From: an uncultured bacterium
GTDB lineage: Bacteria > Bacillota > Clostridia > Lachnospirales > Lachnospiraceae
Assembly (NCBI GenBank): GCA_945871045.1
Contig: CAMBUC010000160.1
Coordinates: 1-5,360 of the forward strand
DNA: 5,360 nucleotides
Direction of reading: 5' to 3'
Below the pieces are notes generated by a model. The model searched no databases. It had not been told where the DNA came from and saw nothing but the letters and a program-made list of their open reading frames with translations. The translations under genes were made by a program, and so were the position numbers. This document shows, piece by piece, positions 1 through 5,360 of this stretch. How positions within the stretch are numbered: the stretch's first letter is position 1; the number at the start of each line of letters is the position of its first letter.

Positions 1-154
1 ATAATAGTAACTGTTAATTCAAATGGGTGTACCTTTTGACCCCAGCATCCTGCCACGCCCATCGCCCATTGCCATGAGGAGCGCCCATTGCCATGAGGAA
101 AAATTATTTCAGGTAAAGTTAAGCAGTCCTGACCTCCAAACCCCAATGAAATCA
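1..154. other. Intergenic stretch, no gene supported
   Basis: No open frame with a ribosome binding site was found on either strand. Apart from the 18-bp tandem repeat, the only structure seen is a possible pairing of ATGGGTG (23-29) with CGCCCAT (56-62) that needs one G-U pair. No T-tract follows it, so it is not a terminator. The preceding gene, if any, ends outside the window. No c-di-GMP riboswitch was recognised here despite the c-di-GMP gene downstream. Confidence 0.5.
63..99. repeat. Tandem direct repeat, two 18-bp copies
   Basis: The 18-mer CGCCCATTGCCATGAGGA occurs at 63-80 and again, identically, at 82-99, giving a period of 19. The first seven bases (CGCCCAT) also occur once more at 56-62, directly abutting the first copy. 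The copies lie upstream of the promoter at 155-183, so they are too far away to be a typical operator next to the RNA polymerase site. They look like a local duplication or part of an intergenic repeat element; no function can be assigned from sequence. Confidence 0.85.
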
Positions 155-183
155 TAGACAATCACGGTTTCATCTGTTAAAAT
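155..183 (+). promoter_or_regulatory. Sigma-A type promoter of the EAL gene, extended -10
   Basis: The -35 element TAGACA (155-160) and the -10 element TAAAAT (178-183) each match the consensus at five of six positions and are separated by exactly 17 bp. A TGT triplet (175-177) immediately precedes the -10, giving an extended -10 motif. Transcription would start near 189-191, about 60 nt upstream of the ATG at 250. This is the best promoter match upstream of the membrane EAL protein and suggests a fairly strong housekeeping promoter. It is predicted from consensus only. Confidence 0.6.
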
Positions 184-190
184 AGAGTTA

Positions 191-214
191 TCCCATGGAG
201 AATTCTACATGGGG
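191..214. promoter_or_regulatory. Near-palindrome at the predicted transcription start
   Basis: Arms CCCATG (192-197) and CATGGG (208-213) flank a perfect inner palindrome AGAATTCT (199-206). Only the 198/207 pair breaks the symmetry, and 191/214 can add a T-G pair. The element starts 7 bp downstream of the -10 box, so it sits at the expected +1. It could be an operator for a dimeric repressor, or a hairpin at the 5' end of the mRNA that affects stability. No T-run follows, so it is not a terminator. Confidence 0.5.
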
Positions 215-249
215 TTGAAATCGTATTCATAGCATTTTTGGGGGATTTT

Positions 250-2541
250 ATGAAGTTAAGTTTTACCGTTGCATATATCGCCGTAGCATTGGCGTTGATC
301 TTTTTTCTTGTTCGTGCGAGTTCCCAAAAGGTAAAAAAAACAAAATATATTAAATGGGTGATGGGCGTTGCCTGCATTACGGTATGGACGAGCATTGTTC
401 AATTGGTGGCAGCACAGGAGTTTATTGCGAATATTGCGTTTGGTTTGTTTTTTGTATCCATTGACTGGCTGCTGTTGATGCTTGCAGGTTTCTGTAACGA
501 TTATGGTGAGTTACATTTAGAGCGTTATATGAAACCGTGGATCCTTATGGCGATCTGTGGGCTGGATTCCGTTCAATTACTGTTAAATCCGTGGATTCAC
601 CATGCATATCGGATGTCCTATGTCATGAAGTCCGGAGAAAAATATTGGGTGTATGAGGCGCTTGGCGCTTTTCAGATCCATTTAGTCTGGTCATATATTT
701 TATCCGCACTAGTGATCGGAATGCTGTTGACGAAGACACTGACTGTACCGCGGATGTATCGTGCAAAATATCGGAATATCCTGATCATCCTGAGTATCGT
801 GATCCTGATGGATGCGCTCCACCTGATCCTTGGAACGGTGGTGGACTTCTCGGTGTTGGGCTTCCCGCTGGCGGCCATCGCGGTTTACTATTACGCGATC
901 GAGTTTGTTCCGCGGGCATTGGTGGACAAAACATTGGGACGTGCAGTGGATGAAATGTTAGATGGAGTCATCATAGCAGATTCGGATAATCGCGCGATCT
1001 ATGCCAATGATTGTGTAAAAGAAATGCTTCCGATGGAGTTTACCGAAGGAGACCGTTTTGGTGAAATCTTTGTGAATTGGTGTAAAACCCACTATCAATC
1101 ACCGGAAGAAAATTTTATTTACGACTGGACGATCGAGGGGGAAAATGGGGAGAAGCAGTATTTAAAGGTGCATTACTGCAGACTTTTGGATGAGGAAGAA
1201 AAGTATGTGGGCTGCTACTTAAATGTACAGGAGCGCACCGAAGAGATCCAGACATTATTAGAAGAGCGTTATGCTGCTACGCATGATTTTTTAACCGGCT
1301 TGTATAATCGCACGTATTTTTATAAGCAGGTGGAACGCTGCCTGCGCTTACATCCGGAAGAGCGTTATCTGATGATCTGTTCAGACATCCGTAATTTTAA
1401 AATGGTCAATGAAGTCTTTGGCACAGAGGCGGCGGACCAGTTACTGATCAATATTGCACAGGCCCTCCGGGAACAAACTATTAGTGGAGAGATTTATGGT
1501 CGTCTGGTCAATGACCGGTTTGCACTTTTTATGCGGAAACGGGATTATCGTGAAATGAAATTAACCGAAAAGACAACGGAGATCATGAAGATCGCCAATG
1601 ATGTTTCGTATCCGTTGAAGTTATACATAGGTGTTTATGAGATTGATGATCCTGCGATTCCTGTTTCCCTGATGTGTGACCGTGCGCAGATGGCGATCAG
1701 TACGATCAAAGGTGATTATCAGAAGAATGTGGCATACTATGATGAGCAGTTACGGTTCCAGTTGTTGCAGGAGCAGGAATTGGCGGCGGGGCTCGACCGC
1801 GCGATCCGCGAGGGAGAACTGGAACTGTACATACAGCCGCAGATCACGGCAGACGGCCGCTGTCTTGGTGGAGAGGCGCTTGTTCGTTGGAATCATCCTA
1901 CGCGGGGCTTTTTGCTTCCGGGCGCATTTATTGAATCCTTTGAGCGCAATGGCATGATCGTGAAAATGGATCGTCATGTTTGGGAACTTGCCTGTAAGTT
2001 ACTGCGTGAGTGGAAGGATAAGGGATTCGCAGATCGCTATATTTCCGTGAACATCTCACCGAAGGATTTCTTCTTTGTGGATATCTATAAGGAGTTTACT
2101 ACATTAGTTGCCAAATACGGGGTGAGTCCGCGGAATCTGAAACTGGAGATCACGGAGACGGCGATCATTTCCGATCTGCCAAAACAGTTAGTGTTGATCC
2201 AGAAACTGCGGGATGCAGGTTTTGCTATTGAAATGGATGATTTTGGCAGTGGCTATTCTTCTTTGAATATGCTCAAAGACGTTCGCGTAGATACGTTGAA
2301 GATCGACATGGAATTTCTGCGACAGAGTCAGAATGAGGAACGCAGCCGCACCATCTTAAAAACGGTGGTTGCGTTGTCGAAGGAACTTGGCATGCCTGTC
2401 ATTACGGAAGGTGTGGAGACAAAAGATCATGTGGACTTTTTGACACAGATCGGCTGCGACATTTTCCAGGGATATTTCTTTGCAAGGCCAATGAAGGCCC
2501 ATGATTATGAAAAGAAGTATCTTTATACTGAAACTGAATAA
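250..2541 (+). CDS. Membrane-bound PAS-GGDEF(degenerate)-EAL protein, probable c-di-GMP phosphodiesterase
   Basis: This 763-residue protein probably hydrolyses cyclic di-GMP to pGpG at the membrane. Residues 1-220 form about seven hydrophobic segments resembling the 7TM sensor region found on some histidine kinases. A PAS-like stretch (about 225-330) follows, then a GGDEF domain (about 340-500) and an EAL domain (about 510-755). The GGDEF signature is replaced by VNDRF (420-424) and no RxxD inhibitory site precedes it, so cyclase activity is unlikely. The EAL domain keeps E542 of EAL, N601, E633 of LEITE, D663-D664 of DDFG, K684, E720 of EGVE and Q740, so hydrolysis is expected. The ATG at 250 is preferred because GGGGGA (240-245) precedes it, although the gap is only 4 nt; an in-frame TTG at 238 would add four residues but has no ribosome binding site. 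The signal sensed is unknown. The gene is monocistronic, with its own promoter and terminator. Confidence 0.93.
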   Translation: MKLSFTVAYIAVALALIFFLVRASSQKVKKTKYIKWVMGVACITVWTSIVQLVAAQEFIANIAFGLFFVSIDWLLLMLAGFCNDYGELHLERYMKPWILMAICGLDSVQLLLNPWIHHAYRMSYVMKSGEKYWVYEALGAFQIHLVWSYILSALVIGMLLTKTLTVPRMYRAKYRNILIILSIVILMDALHLILGTVVDFSVLGFPLAAIAVYYYAIEFVPRALVDKTLGRAVDEMLDGVIIADSDNRAIYANDCVKEMLPMEFTEGDRFGEIFVNWCKTHYQSPEENFIYDWTIEGENGEKQYLKVHYCRLLDEEEKYVGCYLNVQERTEEIQTLLEERYAATHDFLTGLYNRTYFYKQVERCLRLHPEERYLMICSDIRNFKMVNEVFGTEAADQLLINIAQALREQTISGEIYGRLVNDRFALFMRKRDYREMKLTEKTTEIMKIANDVSYPLKLYIGVYEIDDPAIPVSLMCDRAQMAISTIKGDYQKNVAYYDEQLRFQLLQEQELAAGLDRAIREGELELYIQPQITADGRCLGGEALVRWNHPTRGFLLPGAFIESFERNGMIVKMDRHVWELACKLLREWKDKGFADRYISVNISPKDFFFVDIYKEFTTLVAKYGVSPRNLKLEITETAIISDLPKQLVLIQKLRDAGFAIEMDDFGSGYSSLNMLKDVRVDTLKIDMEFLRQSQNEERSRTILKTVVALSKELGMPVITEGVETKDHVDFLTQIGCDIFQGYFFARPMKAHDYEKKYLYTETE

Positions 2542-2551
2542 GAATGTGAAG

Positions 2552-2583
2552 AAGCGCTTTCCTTAAGGGGGAGGCGCTTTTTT
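2552..2583 (+). terminator. Intrinsic terminator after the EAL gene
   Basis: A hairpin begins 10 nt after the stop codon. Arm 2552-2562 (AAGCGCTTTCC) pairs with 2569-2579 (GGGAGGCGCTT) over 11 positions, including two G-U pairs, around a 6-nt loop. The 3' arm runs into a T-tract (2578-2583, then A and more T). This is a classic Rho-independent terminator and separates the c-di-GMP gene from the pst operon. Confidence 0.92.
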
Positions 2584-2610
2584 ATTTCATAGGAACTTCG
2601 TCGCATTCTT

Positions 2611-2661
2611 TTTTACTTTTATTTTACAGTGATTTTACGAAAGTACGGTTTTTGATTTTAC
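2611..2661 (+). promoter_or_regulatory. Probable PhoP-binding site (Pho box) of the pst operon
   Basis: TTTTAC occurs at 2611-2616, 2622-2627, 2633-2638 and 2656-2661. The first three are spaced exactly 11 bp, one helical turn; the fourth is 23 bp further on, two turns plus 1 bp. Three copies extend to ATTTTAC. Bacillus PhoP is known to bind direct repeats of TT(A/C/T)ACA separated by about 5 bp, and the TTTACA or TTTACT/G cores here fit that pattern. Their position upstream of a pst operon supports activation by phosphorylated PhoP under phosphate limitation. The phoP/phoR genes are not in the window. Confidence 0.7.
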
Positions 2662-2689
2662 ATTACATGTTTATGATAAGACATGTAAT
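2662..2689. promoter_or_regulatory. Inverted repeat enclosing a candidate pstS -10 element
   Basis: ATTACATGT (2662-2670) and ACATGTAAT (2681-2689) are perfect 9-bp inverted repeats around a 10-bp centre. The centre includes TATGAT (2672-2677), a five-of-six match to a sigma-A -10 box. The -35 region 17 bp upstream (TTTTTG, 2649-2654) is weak, as expected for an activator-dependent promoter whose Pho boxes lie just upstream. Transcription would start near 2684, inside the right arm. The dyad could be an operator that blocks polymerase, or a hairpin if transcription starts further upstream. No T-tract follows it. Confidence 0.55.
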
Positions 2690-2727
2690 ACAGATCAAGA
2701 GATCAGAACTTATGGAGGAAAAATTTT

Positions 2728-3663
2728 ATGAAAAAGAAATTACTTGCAACAATGATGGTGGCAGTGCTTGCCCTTGGAACTCTGGCAGGATGCGGACAGA
2801 CACAGACGGCAGATGACGGCGCAAAGGAGCCGGCAGCAACCGAGAGCCCGGTGGCAGAGACAACAACGGAAGATCAGGGTGATGGGGATACACAAAGCAC
2901 TCTGGCCGGAAACGAGATCACGGTCGTATCCCGTGAGGATGGATCCGGAACACGAGGCGCATTTATCGAACTGACCGGTGTAAAACAGGATGATCAGGAT
3001 CTGACAACCGTTGAGGCGATCATCACCAACAGCACAGAGGTCATGATGACCACCGTAGCAGGAGATGAGAACGCGATCGGATATGCATCTATGGGATCTA
3101 TGAATGATACCGTAAAGGCAGTAGCAGTCAACGGTGTAGAAGCAACCTCAGAAAATGTAAAGAACGGTACATACTCACTTTCCAGACCGTTTAATATTGC
3201 AACACTGGGAGATGTATCAGATGTGACACAGGATTTTATCAATTTTATCATGAGTGCGGAAGGTCAGTCTGTCATTGAGGGTAAGGGCTATATAAAAATT
3301 GATGAGAATGCAGCGCCTTTTGAGAGCAACGGAGCAACAGGCAAGATTGTGGTAGCAGGATCTTCTTCCGTATATCCTGTGATGGAAAAACTGCAGGAGG
3401 CTTATCTGGCAGTCAACAGCGGTGCTGAGATCGAACTGCAGGAGAGCGATTCTACTACCGGTATGACACAGACCATCGACGGTACTTGTGAGATCGGAAT
3501 GGCAAGCCGTGACTTAAAGGACAGCGAGGTGGAGGCCGGACTTGTTTCAACGTCCATCGCGTTGGATGGTATTGCAGTGATCGTAAATAATGCAAATGAA
3601 ATCAGTGATCTTTCCACCGATGATATTGCAGCAATCTTTAAGGGAGAACGCTTAGAATGGTAG
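2728..3663 (+). CDS. pstS: Circularly permuted phosphate-binding lipoprotein PstS
   Basis: This 311-residue protein is the extracytoplasmic phosphate receptor of the PstSCAB ABC importer. Residues 1-21 are a lipoprotein signal with lipobox LAGC, so C22 is the likely lipidated N-terminus; an acidic Thr/Glu/Asp-rich linker runs to about 62. The two halves are in reversed order relative to normal PstS. Residues 63-190 carry what is normally the second half: VVSREDGSGTR (66-76, ligand-binding R69 and S73-G74-T75), the IGYASMGSM stretch (117-125), the SRPF motif (152-155) and the GYI end (187-189). Residues 205-311 carry the normal first half: VAGSSSVYPVMEKL (209-222), the DSTTGM loop (241-246), IGMASRDLKD (256-265), IALDGIAVIVN (277-287) and IFKGExxxW (303-311), where the protein stops. 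Both halves appear complete, so total length is near normal. GGAGGA (2714-2719) lies 8 nt before the ATG. The stop overlaps pstC by 7 nt, indicating one operon. Confidence 0.93.
   Translation: MKKKLLATMMVAVLALGTLAGCGQTQTADDGAKEPAATESPVAETTTEDQGDGDTQSTLAGNEITVVSREDGSGTRGAFIELTGVKQDDQDLTTVEAIITNSTEVMMTTVAGDENAIGYASMGSMNDTVKAVAVNGVEATSENVKNGTYSLSRPFNIATLGDVSDVTQDFINFIMSAEGQSVIEGKGYIKIDENAAPFESNGATGKIVVAGSSSVYPVMEKLQEAYLAVNSGAEIELQESDSTTGMTQTIDGTCEIGMASRDLKDSEVEAGLVSTSIALDGIAVIVNNANEISDLSTDDIAAIFKGERLEW
3641..3646 (+). promoter_or_regulatory. pstC ribosome binding site inside the end of pstS
   Basis: AGGGAG lies 10 nt before the pstC ATG at 3657. The same bases contribute to codons 305-307 of pstS (AAG GGA GAA), which encode the conserved KGE of the IFKGExxxW motif. 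It decides the pstC start: the next in-frame ATG at 3690 and the TTG at 3675 have no suitably spaced Shine-Dalgarno sequence. Confidence 0.7.
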
Positions 3664-4529
3664 GATCAGGAGCCTTGAAAGAAAAAGTGATGAAAGTAGT
3701 ATTCTTTACCACCGCATGTATCAGCATACTTGCGGTGGGACTGATCTGCTTTTTCCTTTTTGCAAACGGTGCGCCGGCGATAAAAGAAATCGGTGTGTTT
3801 CAGTTTTTATTTGGGAAGGTCTGGCGGCCGGGCAACGGTGATTTTGGCATTTTGCCGATGATCGTCGGCAGTTTGTATGTGACAGCAGGTGCGATCATCA
3901 TCGGCGTGCCGATCGGTATTTTGACAGCCGTGTTCCTTGCACGTTTCTGTCCGAAAAAGATCTATCCGGTAATGAAAGCGGGCGTAGAACTGATGGCGGG
4001 AATCCCGTCTGTCGTGTACGGTTTTTTCGGTCTGGTCGTACTGGTTCCTTTTGTACGGGAGTTTATCGGGGGAAAGGGATACAGTATTCTGACAGCAAGT
4101 ATTCTGCTGGGTATTATGATTCTCCCGACGATCGTCAATGTTTCCGAATCGGCGATCCGTGCGGTGCCGAAACACTATTATGAAGGTTCGCTGGCGTTGG
4201 GCGCAACACATGAGCGGAGCGTTTTTCGAATGGTTGTTCCGGCAGCAAAATCCGGTATTTTTGCAGGTGTGATCCTCGGTATCGGACGTGCCATCGGAGA
4301 GACGATGGCAGTCATCATGGTAGCAGGAAATCAGCCGGTTCTGCGTGCACCGAAGGAACTGTTAAAGGGTGTCTGCACGCTGACGGCAAACATTGTGATC
4401 GAGATGGGTTACGCACAGGATCTGCACAGACAGGCATTGATCGCAACCGGAGTGGTATTGTTTGTGTTTATTCTGATCATCAATATCAGTTTTAGTCTGA
4501 TCAAACGAAAGGCGGTACGTGAGTCATGA
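3657..4529 (+). CDS. pstC: Phosphate ABC transporter permease PstC
   Basis: PstC (290 residues) is one of the two membrane subunits forming the phosphate channel of PstSCAB; it pairs with PstA and is driven by the ATPase PstB. Six hydrophobic segments are visible, near residues 12-36, 64-95, 114-133, 141-165, 196-222 and 258-281. Family signatures include LPMIVGSLYVT (66-76), AGIPSVVYGFFGL (114-126) and the GRAIGETMAVIMVAGN region (210-225). The EAA-type loop that contacts the ATPase is YYEGSLALGATHERSVFRMV (174-193), ending in VPAAKSGI. Length is typical of Firmicutes PstC. The start at 3657 lies within the last codons of pstS (7-nt overlap), and the stop overlaps pstA by 4 nt (ATGA), so translation of the three genes is probably coupled. 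No damage or missing motif was seen. Confidence 0.96.
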   Translation: MVGSGALKEKVMKVVFFTTACISILAVGLICFFLFANGAPAIKEIGVFQFLFGKVWRPGNGDFGILPMIVGSLYVTAGAIIIGVPIGILTAVFLARFCPKKIYPVMKAGVELMAGIPSVVYGFFGLVVLVPFVREFIGGKGYSILTASILLGIMILPTIVNVSESAIRAVPKHYYEGSLALGATHERSVFRMVVPAAKSGIFAGVILGIGRAIGETMAVIMVAGNQPVLRAPKELLKGVCTLTANIVIEMGYAQDLHRQALIATGVVLFVFILIINISFSLIKRKAVRES

Positions 4530-5360
4530 CAAAAGTACAGACCGATGAATCTGTCATAAAGAAAAATCAGATCAAGGCAGGAATCCTGAAAGCAGTCACG
4601 ATCCTCGCAGCAACGATGACGGTGCTGATACTTGGCTTTCTGATTGTCTATATACTGGTCAAAGGTGTGCCGCATCTGACACCGACACTGTTTGCATGGG
4701 AGTATGATTCGGAAAATGTGTCCATGCTTCCATCGATCATCAACACGTTGGAGATCACACTATTGACATTGCTGGTGGCTATCCCGTTTGGTATTGGTTC
4801 GGCGATCTATCTGGTAGAATATGCCAGCTCGAAGAACCGGTTTGTTCCGGTCATTCGTACGACGGCAGAGACGCTGACCGGTATTCCTTCCATTGTATAT
4901 GGATTGTTCGGTATGTTGTTTTTCAACAGCCTTTTTGGTATTTCCATGTTATCAGGTGCTCTGACACTGGCGATCATGGTACTTCCGGTCATCATGCGGA
5001 CCACAGAGGAAGCATTGCTTGCCGTGCCGAAAAACTACCGGGAGGGAAGTTTTGGACTGGGTGCGGGAAAATTGCGCACAATCTTTAAGATCGTTCTTCC
5101 GGCTGCGATGCCCGGTATTTTTTCGGGTATTGTTCTCTCAATCGGACGAATCGTGGGAGAGACGGCAGCGCTGATCTATACTGCCGGTACAGTGACAAAG
5201 GCTGCATCTTCCGTATTTAATTCCGGAAGAACCTTATCGGTACATATGTATCTGCTGTCCAAGGAAGGCTTGAACACAGATCAGGCCTACGCAACGGCAG
5301 TTGTACTGCTTGTACTTGTAATTTTTATCAACTTCATATCAGGAAGAATTGCATCCAGCG
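4526..5360 (+). CDS. pstA: Phosphate ABC transporter permease PstA (3' end beyond the window)
   Basis: PstA is the second channel subunit of the phosphate importer. The frame stays open from ATG 4526 to the window edge: 278 residues are visible and only the last 10-20 appear to be missing, judging by the usual 280-300 residues. Hydrophobic segments lie near 24-46, 68-98, 113-136, 140-158, 187-206 and 256-274. Family motifs are LPSIINTLEITLLTL (68-82), LTGIPSIVYGLFGM (117-130), the EAA-type loop YREGSFGLGAGKLRTIFKIV (171-190) followed by LPAAMPGI, and GRIVGETAALIYTAG (207-221). The start overlaps the pstC stop as ATGA, and AGGCGG (4510-4515) sits 10 nt upstream as ribosome binding site. pstB and then phoU are expected next by analogy with other pst operons, but neither is visible here. 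Confidence 0.96.
   Translation, partial: MTKVQTDESVIKKNQIKAGILKAVTILAATMTVLILGFLIVYILVKGVPHLTPTLFAWEYDSENVSMLPSIINTLEITLLTLLVAIPFGIGSAIYLVEYASSKNRFVPVIRTTAETLTGIPSIVYGLFGMLFFNSLFGISMLSGALTLAIMVLPVIMRTTEEALLAVPKNYREGSFGLGAGKLRTIFKIVLPAAMPGIFSGIVLSIGRIVGETAALIYTAGTVTKAASSVFNSGRTLSVHMYLLSKEGLNTDQAYATAVVLLVLVIFINFISGRIASS

Noticed and set aside
74..157. 27-codon open frame starting ATGAGGAGC in the leader region
   Set aside because: It begins inside the 18-bp repeat, has no convincing ribosome binding site, starts upstream of the predicted promoter and encodes no recognisable peptide.
238..249. TTG start at 238 for the EAL protein
   Set aside because: No Shine-Dalgarno sequence precedes it. The GGGGGA at 240-245 fits the ATG at 250 better, even though the spacing is short.
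184..249. c-di-GMP riboswitch in the leader of the EAL gene
   Set aside because: The roughly 60-nt leader is too short for a GEMM-type aptamer plus expression platform, and no matching conserved core was seen; only the near-palindrome is present.
1676..1957. 93-residue + strand open frame inside the EAL gene
   Set aside because: It overlaps the end of the GGDEF and the start of the EAL domain in another frame; its Arg/Ser-rich, low-information sequence is a shadow of the real coding frame.
3600..3663. PstS looking truncated by a frameshift or premature stop after IFKGE
   Set aside because: The part that would normally follow the GExxxW motif is present at the N-terminal side (residues 63-190) and appears only once, and intact pstC begins immediately at the stop. 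This is a rearranged order, not a lost C-terminus.
3807..4211. 134-residue open frame on the minus strand inside pstC
   Set aside because: It lies entirely antisense to well-conserved pstC codons, has a composition rich in His, Arg, Gln and Asp typical of shadow frames, and has no promoter or ribosome binding site.
1..5360. CRISPR array, tRNA, rRNA, insertion sequence or phage genes
   Set aside because: No spaced repeat array, cloverleaf, rRNA segment, transposase or integrase coding sequence was seen on either strand.

Overview
The window looks like chromosomal DNA of a Gram-positive, anaerobic Clostridia-type bacterium, most likely a Lachnospiraceae relative. This rests on the style of the proteins (a lipoprotein PstS with a short LAGC lipobox and acidic Thr/Glu/Asp linker, and Lachnospiraceae-like PstC and PstA sequences), purine-rich ribosome binding sites, and A/T-rich promoters. 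It is an inference from sequence style, not from a search. All recognisable genes lie on the + strand.

Bases 1-249 hold no supported gene. They contain a tandem repeat (two 18-bp copies, period 19), a good extended -10 sigma-A promoter (155-183), and a near-palindrome (191-214) where transcription should begin. Next is a 763-residue membrane cyclic-di-GMP protein (250-2541): a multi-pass N-terminal sensor region, a PAS-like segment, a degenerate GGDEF domain (VNDRF in place of GGDEF) and an EAL domain with all expected catalytic residues. It is best read as a c-di-GMP phosphodiesterase. It ends at a clear intrinsic terminator (2552-2583), so it forms a separate transcription unit from what follows.

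The second half is the start of a high-affinity phosphate uptake operon, pstS-pstC-pstA, whose genes overlap by 7 and 4 bases. pstA is cut by the window edge; pstB and phoU would be expected beyond it. Upstream of pstS are four TTTTAC repeats, three of them spaced exactly 11 bp, which looks like a PhoP (Pho box) site. A perfect 9-bp inverted repeat (2662-2689) encloses a candidate -10 element. The set should be induced by phosphate starvation: PstS captures phosphate outside the membrane and PstC/PstA form the channel.

The most striking feature is the order of segments in PstS. The half that is normally C-terminal (the VVSREDGSGTR motif through the GYI end) comes first, directly after the lipoprotein signal and linker. 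The half that is normally N-terminal (VAGSSSVYPVMEKL through IFKGExxxW) comes last, and the protein stops exactly at the Trp of that motif. This is a circularly permuted phosphate-binding protein with both halves intact, not a truncated or frameshifted gene. The breakpoint coincides with the overlap into pstC, so the codons for the conserved KGE motif also form the pstC ribosome binding site.
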